The notes beneath the pieces were generated by a model. The model was given only the letters and a program-made list of their open reading frames with translations. It had not been told where the DNA came from and did not search any database. A stretch of 24,160 nucleotides of DNA from contig CAYRMO010000039.1 of assembly GCA_964425355.1 (NCBI GenBank), forward strand, positions 1 through 24,160. Reading direction: 5' to 3'. Source of the DNA: Litorimonas sp964425355 (lineage in GTDB: Bacteria; Pseudomonadota; Alphaproteobacteria; Caulobacterales; Maricaulaceae). The position numbers were made by a program, and so were the translations under genes. Shown piece by piece: positions 1 through 7,974 of the stretch. The first letter of the stretch is position 1. Each line of letters begins with the position of its first letter.

Positions 1-990
1 GAGCATTTGAAACTGGATGGCCAGCCCGATCTTGAGGCGGAACGACGCTGGCGCGTACTCGCACGCCAGGTTTACGTTTATGCCAAAGCTACCGAGCTGG
101 GTTGGTATGATGGACGGGGTATTGCGACGCAAACCTATGAACGGATCCTTGAGATAGGCTATGTCCACCGTGTCGGCATGGATGGCCAAATCAAGAATGA
201 TATGCGGGATTTTTATGATCACGCCTTTTATATCCTGTCGGCCAGTAGCCTTTATAGCCTAACCGAGGATCAAAAATATCTGGATGAGGCGGAAAACCTT
301 TTGGATTGGCTGGATGATGTTTTGACCCATCCGAAAGGCGGATGGAAAGAAAGCGATCGGGCGAGCTTTGACGATCCACGCCGACAAAATCCGCATATGC
401 ATCTTTTAGAGGCTAGCTTATTTTTACATGGCGTCACACAGTCTGAAAAACATCTGGGGTTTGCGCGCAAGGTCTTTACCTTATTTGAAAATCATGTCTT
501 CGATGCGGGGACGATCAGTGAGTTTTTTGACGCCGATTGGACACTTGCCAAAGGCGCATATGGACAAACCACGGAACCTGGTCACGGCGTTGAGTGGGTC
601 TGGTTGCTTGGACAATATGAGAAGGCCACTGGGGTTGATGTGAGCAAGTATCAATCCGCACTTTACGCGCGCGCCCAAAAAGGCCGTGATCTTTTCTTAA
701 ATGATGAAGAAGACAAATCCGGTGAAATCCGGCGAGAGACCAAGCGCCTATGGGTGCAAACCGAAGTGATCAAAGCGCATCTGGCTATGGCAGAAAACGG
801 CACGCCAGGTAGCCGGGATATGGCGGCCTCGGTTATTGACGCGCTCTTCCCGACCTATCTAACGCAGGCGGGTCTATGGAATGATCAGATTAATGCTTGC
901 CGCGCCAATATCGCCAAGACGATCCCCGTCAGCACATTTTACCATATCTTATGTATGGCCTCAGAAGCAGATCGGATTGCTGGGCGTTGA
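1..990 (+). CDS. AGE-family epimerase/isomerase, 3' part (5' end cut by window)
   Basis: The reading frame is open to the first base of the window, so the true start lies upstream; the TTG at 7 is unlikely to be the start. About 328 codons are visible, and family members are usually near 390 residues, so some 40-60 N-terminal residues are missing. The protein belongs to the N-acylglucosamine 2-epimerase / mannose-6-phosphate isomerase-like superfamily, which folds as an (alpha/alpha)6 barrel. Supporting motifs are ARQVYVYA near the visible N-terminus, RRQNPHMHLLEA in the middle and EPGHGVEWVWLL further on; the His and Glu residues of the last two line the active site in this family. Members interconvert N-acetylglucosamine/N-acetylmannosamine, mannose/fructose or cellobiose; the substrate here cannot be read from sequence. 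No signal peptide is visible, so it is probably cytoplasmic. It ends 3 bp before a convergent gene. Confidence 0.88.
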   Translation, partial: EHLKLDGQPDLEAERRWRVLARQVYVYAKATELGWYDGRGIATQTYERILEIGYVHRVGMDGQIKNDMRDFYDHAFYILSASSLYSLTEDQKYLDEAENLLDWLDDVLTHPKGGWKESDRASFDDPRRQNPHMHLLEASLFLHGVTQSEKHLGFARKVFTLFENHVFDAGTISEFFDADWTLAKGAYGQTTEPGHGVEWVWLLGQYEKATGVDVSKYQSALYARAQKGRDLFLNDEEDKSGEIRRETKRLWVQTEVIKAHLAMAENGTPGSRDMAASVIDALFPTYLTQAGLWNDQINACRANIAKTIPVSTFYHILCMASEADRIAGR

Positions 991-993
991 CAC

Positions 994-1584
994 TTATTTT
1001 GGAGCATCTAGGACTTCAATGCGCATGCGCCTGACATCCATGGAATGATTATCTGCGGTCTCACCGGGCCAAATCGAAAAATAATCTAGGTCTGGCTTGA
1101 CTGTCATTGGACCAGGGCGGGCTTCGATAACATAGTCATGCCAGCCGGGCTTTAAGGCTTTTCGTTTCCATCCTGTCGTGCCTTTGCGGGCATCCGCCGT
1201 CCAATACCCCATATCAAATTCAGATAAGGGATTGATCCGTGAGGGTCGCGCCGTAATCGTCAAGCGTATGGACCGACCTGCAAACGCGCGTTCATAATGC
1301 GGCCCGACAGAAGCGACAATGCCTGGGCCAGGTGGTAAGTTCACACGCGCCGTGGTTGAGGTCAGCCGGGCAAAGGCGGGTTCGCCGCCAAGTTCAGCAT
1401 TAAAAACGGCTTGTGTGCCGGGTTGGGAGGTTAGACGCGACAAATCTGTACCCTCCAAAACATAGCCAGTTTGCCAGATTGTTTCGTCTGATAAATCAAC
1501 TTTTTGCGCAAATGACAAAGCGCTTGCGATCATTGCGATCACAATTATCAATGCGAGAGGGTAGAAAAACCGGTCCTTTAACAT
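994..1584 (-). CDS. Hypothetical membrane-anchored protein
   Basis: A 196-residue protein with a hydrophobic segment at residues 9-26 (LALIIVIAMIASALSF), which could be an uncleaved anchor or a signal peptide. The rest is hydrophilic, with Pro/Gly-rich stretches and likely beta-strands (GWHDYVIEARPGPM; DLDYFSIWPGE), which suggests an extracytoplasmic beta domain. I do not recognise a named family. It converges on the AGE-family gene. No clear ribosome binding site precedes the ATG at 1584, so the start is uncertain; the in-frame ATG at residue 17 would remove most of the hydrophobic segment and is less attractive. Confidence 0.6.
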   Translation of the reverse strand: MLKDRFFYPLALIIVIAMIASALSFAQKVDLSDETIWQTGYVLEGTDLSRLTSQPGTQAVFNAELGGEPAFARLTSTTARVNLPPGPGIVASVGPHYERAFAGRSIRLTITARPSRINPLSEFDMGYWTADARKGTTGWKRKALKPGWHDYVIEARPGPMTVKPDLDYFSIWPGETADNHSMDVRRMRIEVLDAPK

Positions 1585-1704
1585 GGGATTTTGTGCAAAA
1601 TGTCCTTTTGGCCCTTCAGGGCTGGTTCAGCCTTACAGTATCATAAGTTTACCTGTGATGACTATGGTTTAATAGTATCATTCGCAAACTTTAAGGAGAT
1701 CCTC

Positions 1705-2313
1705 ATGTATCGTTCTCTTCTACCAACCCTAAACCGCTTTGTATTGACATCTGCCATTTTGATGGTCCCGGTAGCAGCCATGGCGCATCCACATGAAATA
1801 GAGGAAAAAGACGCTGACGTTGAAATCATTATTGATGATGAAACGATCAATGGCGAAGACCTCATGGACAAAATCGACAAGAAGCTATCCAAACATAGCG
1901 TCGAAATTGCTAAATCTATGTCCAAAGTGAAACGGGATCTGGAAAAACATAAAGGCGATGGTGACTTTTCCGAGGATATGGAAATCGTTGCGGATGCCTT
2001 AGAAGAGGTTTTTAAAGAGGATGGATTGTTTCGGGATTTGACGGCAATGCTAAGCGATTTTGCCGAAGATGTGGATCTTGAAAGCGATGGTGATGCCACA
2101 GTTTTGAAATTTGATGGCGCAACGATTGGGTCAATCGCGCGGTCCAAAAAACGCGATAGTGAAGATAGTTTGTCGATTTCGGGCTTGGGTCAAAATTTAA
2201 CGCTCAATCGCGAAACCATTGTTGAAAATGGAAAATCCAAAACCCGTATCGTGATCGAAATGGATGGCGATAAAGATATTGATGTTATCCTGCCTGATTT
2301 AGACAAAGACTAA
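1705..2313 (+). CDS. Secreted acidic protein of unknown function
   Basis: I place the start at the ATG at 1705 because AAGGAG lies 7-8 bp upstream and the protein then begins with a clean signal peptide ending VAAMAHP. The mature protein (about 180 residues) is very acidic and charged, with likely helices (DLMDKIDKKLSKHSVEIAKS; DLEKHKGDGDFSEDMEIVAD) and a C-terminal part of alternating polar/hydrophobic strands ending in DKDIDVILPDLDKD. No catalytic motif or cysteine pair is visible. The His-rich start (HPHEIEE) after the cleavage site could bind metal, which is only a guess. It ends 17 bp before the convergent Hsp70-like gene, and no terminator hairpin is apparent in that gap. Confidence 0.7.
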   Translation: MYRSLLPTLNRFVLTSAILMVPVAAMAHPHEIEEKDADVEIIIDDETINGEDLMDKIDKKLSKHSVEIAKSMSKVKRDLEKHKGDGDFSEDMEIVADALEEVFKEDGLFRDLTAMLSDFAEDVDLESDGDATVLKFDGATIGSIARSKKRDSEDSLSISGLGQNLTLNRETIVENGKSKTRIVIEMDGDKDIDVILPDLDKD

Positions 2314-2330
2314 AGCAGACGATAAACTGG

Positions 2331-4244
2331 TTAGACAAGGAACAAAACTGCCCGTTCATCAGCGCGCTCTCTGAGCGCTGTACCCAACATCTCCGTAAGT
2401 TCATGCGTAAACCTATCTGATGCCGCGTCCTTCCATGCGGTTTGAACCGCTTTTATTAGATCAGCACGTTGGCGAGAGACGGCGCTTCGAATGCGGCCAT
2501 CTGTTAAAATCTGTCGCGCGATGATTGGCATTTTGGCACTTCTGACCTTTCCGGCAATAGCCTTTTTGCCAAATATATATGTCCCGCCCAACATGGCGCC
2601 GCCCAAAATAATCCCGATCGGATTAAGGAAAAGGGCTGCAAAAATATTGGCATGGGCGAGTAGGGATCCCACAAGGATCGCTGATAGGGTTGTTCCGACC
2701 AAGGCCGTGTCCGATTCCATCGTGCCGACATCCGGCATCGCCAGGGACAGGCCTTCCAGATGTTTGGCGACATGTTGGCTGTCACTTAAGGAAAGAACCA
2801 TGGCGGGCAGTCCGTGATCGCGGCAAAGCGGATCCGTGACGGTTTCAATATCGCGTTGTAACCCAGCAAACCAAACATCGATGACGGGCCTGAGTTCCAG
2901 CTTGGCCTGTTCTGATCCAAGCCAATCGGCGACGCGTTGGTTCAACCCCGCCTCTACCTCATCCAGACTTTCTATCTTACCCGTCCGCCAATCCCGGAAG
3001 GCCGGCAAAATACAAGATTCTGTAATCGAGTCGACAAGGACAGGGGCGAGGGTTGCACCAAGGTCAGTGGCGGCTTTTTGCGCCTTGACGGCGATTTCGC
3101 CACCTTCGCGGCTATGATGATCCACTTCTGTTTTGAAACTATTATGCAAATATTCGAATCGACCAAGCCAGGCTAGACCCCGCGCAATCGCAAATTCGGG
3201 TTCCGCGCCTCGAACGATACGCGCCTCAGGGAAGGCCTTTTGACTCGCCGGCAAGACCAGGGGTAGGCGTGATGCCCCACCTGTTAGCAGCACCGTATCC
3301 GGCGCGCGTCCGCCCAAATTCTCAATGGTCTCTTTTAGGGCATAGTCAAAAGCGGTTTGCCAGCTATATCCGTTTAAAGCTTTGAGCGGTTTGGACAGAA
3401 TCTGGTCTGCATCTTTTTCGTCAATGCGGATATCAAAGACGACGCCGCGTCCAATGGGGAGACGTTTTAAAATCTCAACAGTTACGTTTTCACCTGTGAA
3501 ATAGGCCTCTTTGGCTTCACGGCACCAATATTCCATAATGGGGCGATAATGCGGATATTTTGCAATGAGCTGTTCGATTTTCTTTCGATCTTTTTGGCGC
3601 GCGAGATTTAGCTCAAAAATTTCTGTATCCAATAAGCCGGATCCTAAAATATTGTGACCGACATCTTGGGCATCCAGATCGCGACAATAGGTAAAATCTG
3701 TTGTCGAGGACCCAATATCTACAATCAAGACGGAGGCTTTGGTGTCTTCAATTGATAGATAGCCTTGTTCTAGGGCTGTCATAAGGGCAGCCCGGGACTC
3801 CGGGACAATGCGCACAGATTTTAGCCCTGCCGATAAAAATAGCTGGCGATAGCTTTCACGGTCTGTCTCCGTCCAGCCACTTGGACATCCAATAATAAAT
3901 TGGCTGTCCGTTGCGCCTCTGATCATGCCGTCTTTTTCCAGACCCGCAATAAGTGTCTTTGAAAACAGGGTGGCCGGTTCCCGAACGGTTTTCAGGTCTA
4001 GATGTCTGGATTTGAATTTGACCGCGACATTGGCTTTTGATCCTAGGGCGGCGAGATTTAGCGCATCCACCCCGATCTTGACCCCATTTTTATCTGTCGC
4101 AATCGCGGTGACAAAGCTTCGGCGCCCGCGCCATTCCAAAATTTCTGGCTCCCGCAAGGTCGCACCAAATGCACGACCCAATGCGGTCTCGCCATGACCA
4201 AGATCAAAGCCAATAAATTCCTGCTGAATGGCTTTTTTGCTCAT
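2331..4244 (-). CDS. Hsp70-type ATPase with C-terminal membrane hairpin
   Basis: A 637-residue protein. Residues 1-365 form a divergent Hsp70/actin-fold ATPase domain: phosphate-1 loop FDLGHGETA (13-21), phosphate-2 loop VDIGSSTTDF (175-184) and adenosine motif LLTGGASRLP (319-328). The canonical DnaK substrate-binding beta-sandwich is not apparent. A mostly helical region (about 380-505) is followed by a long hydrophobic stretch at 514-560 (AILVGSLLAHANIFAALFLN, then IGIILGGAMLGG), enough for a membrane hairpin, and then about 75 charged helical residues. A hydrophobic hairpin flanked by helices recalls membrane-remodelling dynamin-like proteins; that comparison is inference. The start ATG overlaps the stop of the upstream gene (ATGA), indicating translational coupling. 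It is clearly not dnaK itself. The client and cellular role are unknown. Confidence 0.85.
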   Translation of the reverse strand: MSKKAIQQEFIGFDLGHGETALGRAFGATLREPEILEWRGRRSFVTAIATDKNGVKIGVDALNLAALGSKANVAVKFKSRHLDLKTVREPATLFSKTLIAGLEKDGMIRGATDSQFIIGCPSGWTETDRESYRQLFLSAGLKSVRIVPESRAALMTALEQGYLSIEDTKASVLIVDIGSSTTDFTYCRDLDAQDVGHNILGSGLLDTEIFELNLARQKDRKKIEQLIAKYPHYRPIMEYWCREAKEAYFTGENVTVEILKRLPIGRGVVFDIRIDEKDADQILSKPLKALNGYSWQTAFDYALKETIENLGGRAPDTVLLTGGASRLPLVLPASQKAFPEARIVRGAEPEFAIARGLAWLGRFEYLHNSFKTEVDHHSREGGEIAVKAQKAATDLGATLAPVLVDSITESCILPAFRDWRTGKIESLDEVEAGLNQRVADWLGSEQAKLELRPVIDVWFAGLQRDIETVTDPLCRDHGLPAMVLSLSDSQHVAKHLEGLSLAMPDVGTMESDTALVGTTLSAILVGSLLAHANIFAALFLNPIGIILGGAMLGGTYIFGKKAIAGKVRSAKMPIIARQILTDGRIRSAVSRQRADLIKAVQTAWKDAASDRFTHELTEMLGTALRERADERAVLFLV

Positions 4245-5170
4245 TTTCGAACCCAGATGGTGCCACGACGCAAGACTGTACCATCTGCGCGGATGAGGGC
4301 TGGGGCGGCCATTTCAATTTTAGGGCCATCGCCGAGGCCAGGAAGTTCATCAAAAAAGTCTTTGGTCGTTTTGGAATAGTCCACGATCGACATGCCGCCA
4401 CTTGAGATCAGGCTCGGCAGTTCTTTTTTGATTAACTCCATGGCGAAATCAGAATCTTCGGCGCTGCCAGCTTCTAAGAGATTTTGGAACAGGGCTGCAA
4501 GGCGCGGTGTGTCAGCCCAATGGGTCTCAGACTTGGGTTCAGACAGCCGTTTCAATATGGCGTCAGATGTTTTGAGGGCGTCCATGATCTGTCCAATTAG
4601 GCCTGGCCCGTCTGTTCGAAGCCTAGCTTCGGCTTTGAATTGACGCCCGGATTGGTCTTCCAGGGCCGCGGGAGGTTTCGCGCGCGGAAGTAAACGTCTT
4701 AATTTTTTAAACCGACCGGGTTCAAGCGTATGGAGCGCGGCGAGTATGACAGCGCTTAGAACCGTCAGGGTTGAGGTCTGGATAAATCCGACGATAGCTA
4801 AGAGGCCTGCCGCGCCATAAAATAGGCTGGTTTGTCCAAAAATATTTGCCAAATTTGATTTGGGTGCTGCCGTTTCAACATAGGTCACTTCGGCTTGGGT
4901 GGCGCGGTCTAAAATACCGACACCGGATTTTACAACCTCGATCAACCAGAGGCCGGATTTTTGAAGGCTCGGATCATCTAGGCTTCTAGCATAGCGCGCA
5001 CCCGCGCGGTCTAGAGCAGATCGCAGCGCAGCAACAGTTTGAGCCGACGTCAGATCTTCTGATAGTCTGGCTTCCAGCTTTGTCCGTTCACTCTCAAACG
5101 CATCTAAAAGCGTCGGCAGGGTCAGCGACCGGTTTGCCGGTTTTGATATGGATGTGGGTGGATGTCCCAT
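4241..5170 (-). CDS. Membrane protein with GrpE-like C-terminus, partner of the Hsp70-like ATPase
   Basis: A 309-residue protein. The N-terminal 100 residues are charged and probably helical. Residues 113-147 are hydrophobic (LFYGAAGLLAIVGFI, then TLTVLSAVILAAL), one long or two short membrane segments, followed by a basic stretch FKKLRRLLPRAK. The C-terminal 70 residues recall a nucleotide exchange factor of the GrpE family: a helix, then SSGGMSIVD, FFDELPG, and a final beta unit DGTVLRRGTIWVRK, comparable with the GrpE ending of the form NGRVLRPAMVxVAK. The match is weak by eye but the partner is an Hsp70, so a membrane-tethered exchange factor is a reasonable hypothesis. The gene is first in the operon and overlaps the ATPase gene by 4 bp. 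No Shine-Dalgarno precedes its ATG (see promoter at 5177-5205). Confidence 0.75.
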   Translation of the reverse strand: MGHPPTSISKPANRSLTLPTLLDAFESERTKLEARLSEDLTSAQTVAALRSALDRAGARYARSLDDPSLQKSGLWLIEVVKSGVGILDRATQAEVTYVETAAPKSNLANIFGQTSLFYGAAGLLAIVGFIQTSTLTVLSAVILAALHTLEPGRFKKLRRLLPRAKPPAALEDQSGRQFKAEARLRTDGPGLIGQIMDALKTSDAILKRLSEPKSETHWADTPRLAALFQNLLEAGSAEDSDFAMELIKKELPSLISSGGMSIVDYSKTTKDFFDELPGLGDGPKIEMAAPALIRADGTVLRRGTIWVRK

Positions 5171-5176
5171 AGGAGG

Positions 5177-5205
5177 GATTTTGTGGGCCTGACCGCATCT
5201 GTCAA
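5177..5205 (-). promoter_or_regulatory. Sigma-70-type promoter giving a probably leaderless Hsp70-operon mRNA
   Basis: On the minus strand a perfect TTGACA (-35) lies at 5205-5200 and AAAATC (-10) at 5182-5177, with a 17-bp spacer. Six bases then separate the -10 from the ATG at 5170, so transcription would begin at or next to the A of the start codon. The six bases before the ATG read CCTCCT, the opposite of a ribosome binding site, which fits a leaderless message. Confidence 0.55.
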
Positions 5206-5254
5206 CCTTTAAAAGATTGCATTCATTTTCCGGTCACATGAAGCACGATGTCCC

Positions 5255-5288
5255 AATAAAAAACACGCTGCAAGATATGCAGCGTGTT
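5255..5288 (-). terminator. Intrinsic terminator of the repeat lipoprotein gene
   Basis: A perfect 10-bp stem (AACACGCTGC / GCAGCGTGTT, 5262-5271 and 5279-5288) with a 7-nt loop is followed on the minus strand by a run of T (TTTTTTATT if the last stem bases are counted). It sits 25 bp beyond the stop codon of the gene at 5313-5795. Confidence 0.85.
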
Positions 5289-5312
5289 AAATCACATTCT
5301 AAAGAATTAAGA

Positions 5313-5795
5313 CTATTCTTTGGTCGCAGATGAGGCATCTTTGGCCTTGTCTTTCATTTCTTCAGCTTTTTCCATGGCGGCATCTTTTGTTGCAGATGAC
5401 GCATCTGAAGCTTTTTCCATGGCGGCGTCTTTCACGTCACCAGCTTTATCCATTGTGGCAGATGACGCATCTGACGCTTTTTCCATAGCCGCGTCTTTTA
5501 CGTCGCCAGCTTTATCCATTGTCGCCGATGATGCATCTGATGCTTTTTCCATAGCTGCGTCTTTCATTTCGCCAGCTTTTTCCATGGTTGCATCTTTTGC
5601 AGCGTCCATAGCATCTGCACCGTCTTTGACCTTTTCAACAGTGCCTTTGGCAACGTCTGCGCCAGCATCTTTAGCTTTATCTGCAGCTTCTACCGTCGCA
5701 TCTTTGGCTTTTGATGCAGCTTCTTCAGCTTTGCTGCATGCCGTCAAAGAAAGCGCCATCGCGGCCAAGCTGGCAATCAAGAGTTTATGTTTCAT
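5313..5795 (-). CDS. Lipoprotein with 11/22-residue LEA-like helical repeats
   Basis: I place the start at the ATG at 5795 because AAGGA lies 6 bp upstream; a GTG further up lacks a site. The 160-residue product begins with a lipoprotein signal peptide ending LSLTAC (Cys20), so it should be lipid-anchored at the membrane. Everything after Cys20 is Ala/Lys/Asp/Glu/Met/Ser-rich, with no aromatic residues or Pro. From residue 79 a 22-residue unit (DAAMEKASDASSATMDKAGD plus VK) occurs twice in full and a third time in part, and each unit is built from two 11-mers. Eleven-residue amphipathic repeats of this kind occur in LEA-type and related stress or envelope proteins, so an extended helix at the membrane surface is likely. 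It is a monocistronic gene with its own terminator and should be translated at high level. The precise role is unknown. Confidence 0.85.
   Translation of the reverse strand: MKHKLLIASLAAMALSLTACSKAEEAASKAKDATVEAADKAKDAGADVAKGTVEKVKDGADAMDAAKDATMEKAGEMKDAAMEKASDASSATMDKAGDVKDAAMEKASDASSATMDKAGDVKDAAMEKASDASSATKDAAMEKAEEMKDKAKDASSATKE
5382..5561 (-). repeat. 66-bp tandem repeats inside the lipoprotein gene
   Basis: Two complete 66-bp units (5561-5496 and 5495-5430) and a partial third (from 5429) encode the identical 22-residue peptide, with silent changes between units (for example gcggcg/gccgcg). The silent divergence shows that the peptide is under selection and that the duplication is not brand new. 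The array could still vary in copy number between strains. Confidence 0.85.
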
Positions 5796-5986
5796 TTGGG
5801 TTCCTTCCACTTTCCGCCCCCGAGTGGGACAGGTAAAGACCGAAAATTAACCATCTGTAAAGGATTATTGTCGCCTTTTTCGCAAGAAATGGCCTATTTT
5901 AGGGAAATGCCTGCAATTCTGTGTTTAAATACGCCCTTCTTTGGGAATTTGACCCAAATTTGGAAAAATCGACTTGTATCGTCATA

Positions 5987-6005
5987 TTAATGCCTTATTA
6001 ACCAT
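5987..6005 (+). promoter_or_regulatory. CtrA-type binding site upstream of the 6045 gene
   Basis: TTAA at 5987-5990, seven bases, then TTAA at 5998-6001 followed by CCAT. This matches the CtrA consensus TTAA-N7-TTAAC exactly, and the second half is the alphaproteobacterial half-site TTAACCAT. It lies 40 bp upstream of the GTG start at 6045. A second lone TTAACCAT is at 5847-5854, near the divergent lipoprotein gene. Confidence 0.55.
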
Positions 6006-6044
6006 ATATAATAGTTATATTATAACGATTGGGGTGATCATTTT

Positions 6045-6743
6045 GTGCTTAAACAGGTAAGAATATTCATTGCCTTTTTGGCCGTGGCTGGGCTTGGGTC
6101 TGGCATTGCTAATGCTGGCATCTCTACAGATAGTGACGTGACGTGTCCGGTTGGAGGCGAGATATTTCAGGTAACGGAAACACTGTCCTGTTCTACCATG
6201 GGGCGGCGTTTATCGCTAAAACCCATTACCTCTTGTGATTTCATCACCCGCTTGCCCGTTTGCCCAAAAAACAAACTACCGATTTATAAAGATTTTTCAG
6301 ACGATGAGATTGAAAAAATAACCGCCTTTATGGAGACGGATAGCTATCAAAACGTCTCAAAGGACTCCCATTATTTACGGGCCTATTTACTCTCAAAAGA
6401 GATAGAAGGCGAAGATAGCCAAGAGCGCTTTTTTATTCTCCAGCAAGGGCTTTGGTACGGAACTGAAGATAAGGCGGAATTATCCGAAATTTATCAGGCC
6501 GAGTTAGATAAAATAAATTCGAAATTTGACGAGAGAGATCGCCCATTTTGGTTGGCTGCGGGTGCGTTTGATGCGTGGTCTCATGGAAAAACTGAACGTG
6601 CCCTCCAACTCTTGCAAGATGCACGGTCCTTAGCTGAAGCTGATAACGCCTATTTGCAAGGTTATCTTAACCGGTTGGATGCATGTTTTAGGGGCAATAT
6701 TGACCAAGACGTTTGTACCGCGTCTACTAAAATTCCACGCTAA
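6045..6743 (+). CDS. Exported protein with N-terminal Cys-rich module, unknown function
   Basis: The start is GTG at 6045, preceded by GGGGTGA with 7-bp spacing. The 232-residue protein opens with a signal peptide ending GIANAG. Residues about 33-75 hold four cysteines in the order TCPVGGEIF, LSCSTMG, SCDFITR and PVCPKN, which could form disulfides or a metal site outside the cytoplasm. The remainder is helical, with TPR-like spacing (ERFFILQQGLWYG; RALQLLQDARSLAEADNAYL), and two more cysteines occur near the C-terminus. I believe similar hypothetical proteins are common in alphaproteobacteria but cannot name a family with certainty. A full CtrA box lies just upstream, so cell-cycle control is plausible. 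Confidence 0.72.
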   Translation: MLKQVRIFIAFLAVAGLGSGIANAGISTDSDVTCPVGGEIFQVTETLSCSTMGRRLSLKPITSCDFITRLPVCPKNKLPIYKDFSDDEIEKITAFMETDSYQNVSKDSHYLRAYLLSKEIEGEDSQERFFILQQGLWYGTEDKAELSEIYQAELDKINSKFDERDRPFWLAAGAFDAWSHGKTERALQLLQDARSLAEADNAYLQGYLNRLDACFRGNIDQDVCTASTKIPR

Positions 6744-6752
6744 AGTTCTTAA

Positions 6753-7955
6753 TTACGCGCCAAACGGATCATCAATGCTTTTGCTGGGCTGTGTAAACCA
6801 TTTTGGTCCCGCATCAGTCATATAAAAATGGTCTTCAAGCCGGACTCCAAATTCGCCGTAAAGGCAGATCATTGGCTCATTGGAAAAACACATGCCAGGT
6901 GCCAGCACCGTGTCATCGCCCCAATTCAAATAAGGCCATTCATGAATATCTAGACCAATACCGTGGCCGGTCCGATGAGGAAGACCAGGCGTCTTATAGT
7001 CAGGCCCAAACCCCCATTTTTCAAGTTCTGCGCGCGCGGCCAGATCGACATCGCCGCAGCGTGTCCCGATTTTTGCGGCCTCAAAGGCGGCGGCTTGGGC
7101 GGCTTTTTCGGCATTCCAGACCCGTCTTTGTGTCTCAGAGGGGCCTCCAAAGACATAGCTTCGCGTAATGTCAGACATATAATCGTGAAGCTTACAGCCC
7201 GTATCAATCAGCACCATATCCCCACTTTCCAGACTTTTCGGGTTCCGAACGCCATGCGGAAAGGAGCTATCGGGCCCGAAGAGAATAATTTTAAAAAAGC
7301 TGCCAGTTTCTGCGCCGACTTTTTTATGGGCGAGGTCGATAAATTCCCCCACTTCATCTGTCGTTATGCCTTCATAGAGGATAGACGCTGTCGCCATGTG
7401 AACGGCGAGGGTCATATCTTTAGCACATTGCATAAGGGCCAACTCAGCAGGTGATTTTTGGCGTCGGCATAATGCTGTTACCGAGGCACCATTTACCAGT
7501 CTCAGCTCAGGAGTTGCTTTTGCTATTCCGTCTGCGATAAAAAAGGGGGTCGCTTCGTCAAGCCCTACTGTCCCCGATGTGAAACCAAAATGTTCAGATA
7601 GAATCTGATAGGGGTTTTCATGTTCCTCCCAGGTGATGATCTCGCCTTTGATACGGATGAATTGTTCAAGCGTGCCTTTCTCAAAGGCTGGGGCAATGTA
7701 GATTGGGGGGCCTTTGGGATATAAAATTGCCCCAACAAGACGTTCGGATGGGCGCCAATGTGTCCCTGTGAAATAAAGAAGAGATGTACCCGCATTCAGA
7801 TAAAGCGCGTCTAGACCCTGGGATTTCATAAACGATTGCGCGTTAAGTATCCGGTCCTGAAACTCTCGCGTTTGAATGGGTTTTGCGTTTGCTGTCATGT
7901 TTGATAGCGCCCCGAGCGCCGCATTCACTGTTTTACCGCCTACACCTATTGTCAT
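6753..7955 (-). CDS. M24-family metallopeptidase (Xaa-Pro peptidase-like)
   Basis: A 400-residue protein. Residues 27-165 form a creatinase/prolidase-type N-terminal domain, and 170-395 a pita-bread catalytic domain. All five metal ligands of the M24 family are present: Asp251 in DTGCKLHDY, Asp262 in SDITRSY, His331 in TGHGIGLDIHEW, Glu360 in SNEPM and Glu374 in RLEDHF. It should therefore be an active di-metal peptidase that cleaves next to proline, or a related amidase or dipeptidase; M24 also contains ectoine hydrolases and creatinases, so the substrate is open. The ATG at 7955 has AAGGA about 6-7 bp upstream. There is no convincing signal peptide, so it is likely cytoplasmic. It is divergent from rpmE and convergent with the 6045 gene. 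Confidence 0.9.
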   Translation of the reverse strand: MTIGVGGKTVNAALGALSNMTANAKPIQTREFQDRILNAQSFMKSQGLDALYLNAGTSLLYFTGTHWRPSERLVGAILYPKGPPIYIAPAFEKGTLEQFIRIKGEIITWEEHENPYQILSEHFGFTSGTVGLDEATPFFIADGIAKATPELRLVNGASVTALCRRQKSPAELALMQCAKDMTLAVHMATASILYEGITTDEVGEFIDLAHKKVGAETGSFFKIILFGPDSSFPHGVRNPKSLESGDMVLIDTGCKLHDYMSDITRSYVFGGPSETQRRVWNAEKAAQAAAFEAAKIGTRCGDVDLAARAELEKWGFGPDYKTPGLPHRTGHGIGLDIHEWPYLNWGDDTVLAPGMCFSNEPMICLYGEFGVRLEDHFYMTDAGPKWFTQPSKSIDDPFGA

Positions 7956-7974
7956 AATTTTTCCTTTCCGCCCG

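Noticed and set aside
1662..2147. A 161-codon Ser-rich minus-strand frame opposite the secreted acidic protein
   Set aside because: It has no ribosome binding site and a skewed Ser/Ile composition typical of antisense to an Asp/Glu/Lys-rich gene.
2331..4244. Naming the Hsp70-like gene dnaK or hscA
   Set aside because: The nucleotide loops are divergent, the substrate-binding domain is absent and a membrane hairpin is present; no dnaJ is nearby.
5320..5850. A 176-codon open frame on the plus strand opposite the repeat lipoprotein
   Set aside because: It is the antisense of a highly repetitive gene with biased codons; the minus-strand frame has a lipoprotein signal, a ribosome binding site and a terminator.
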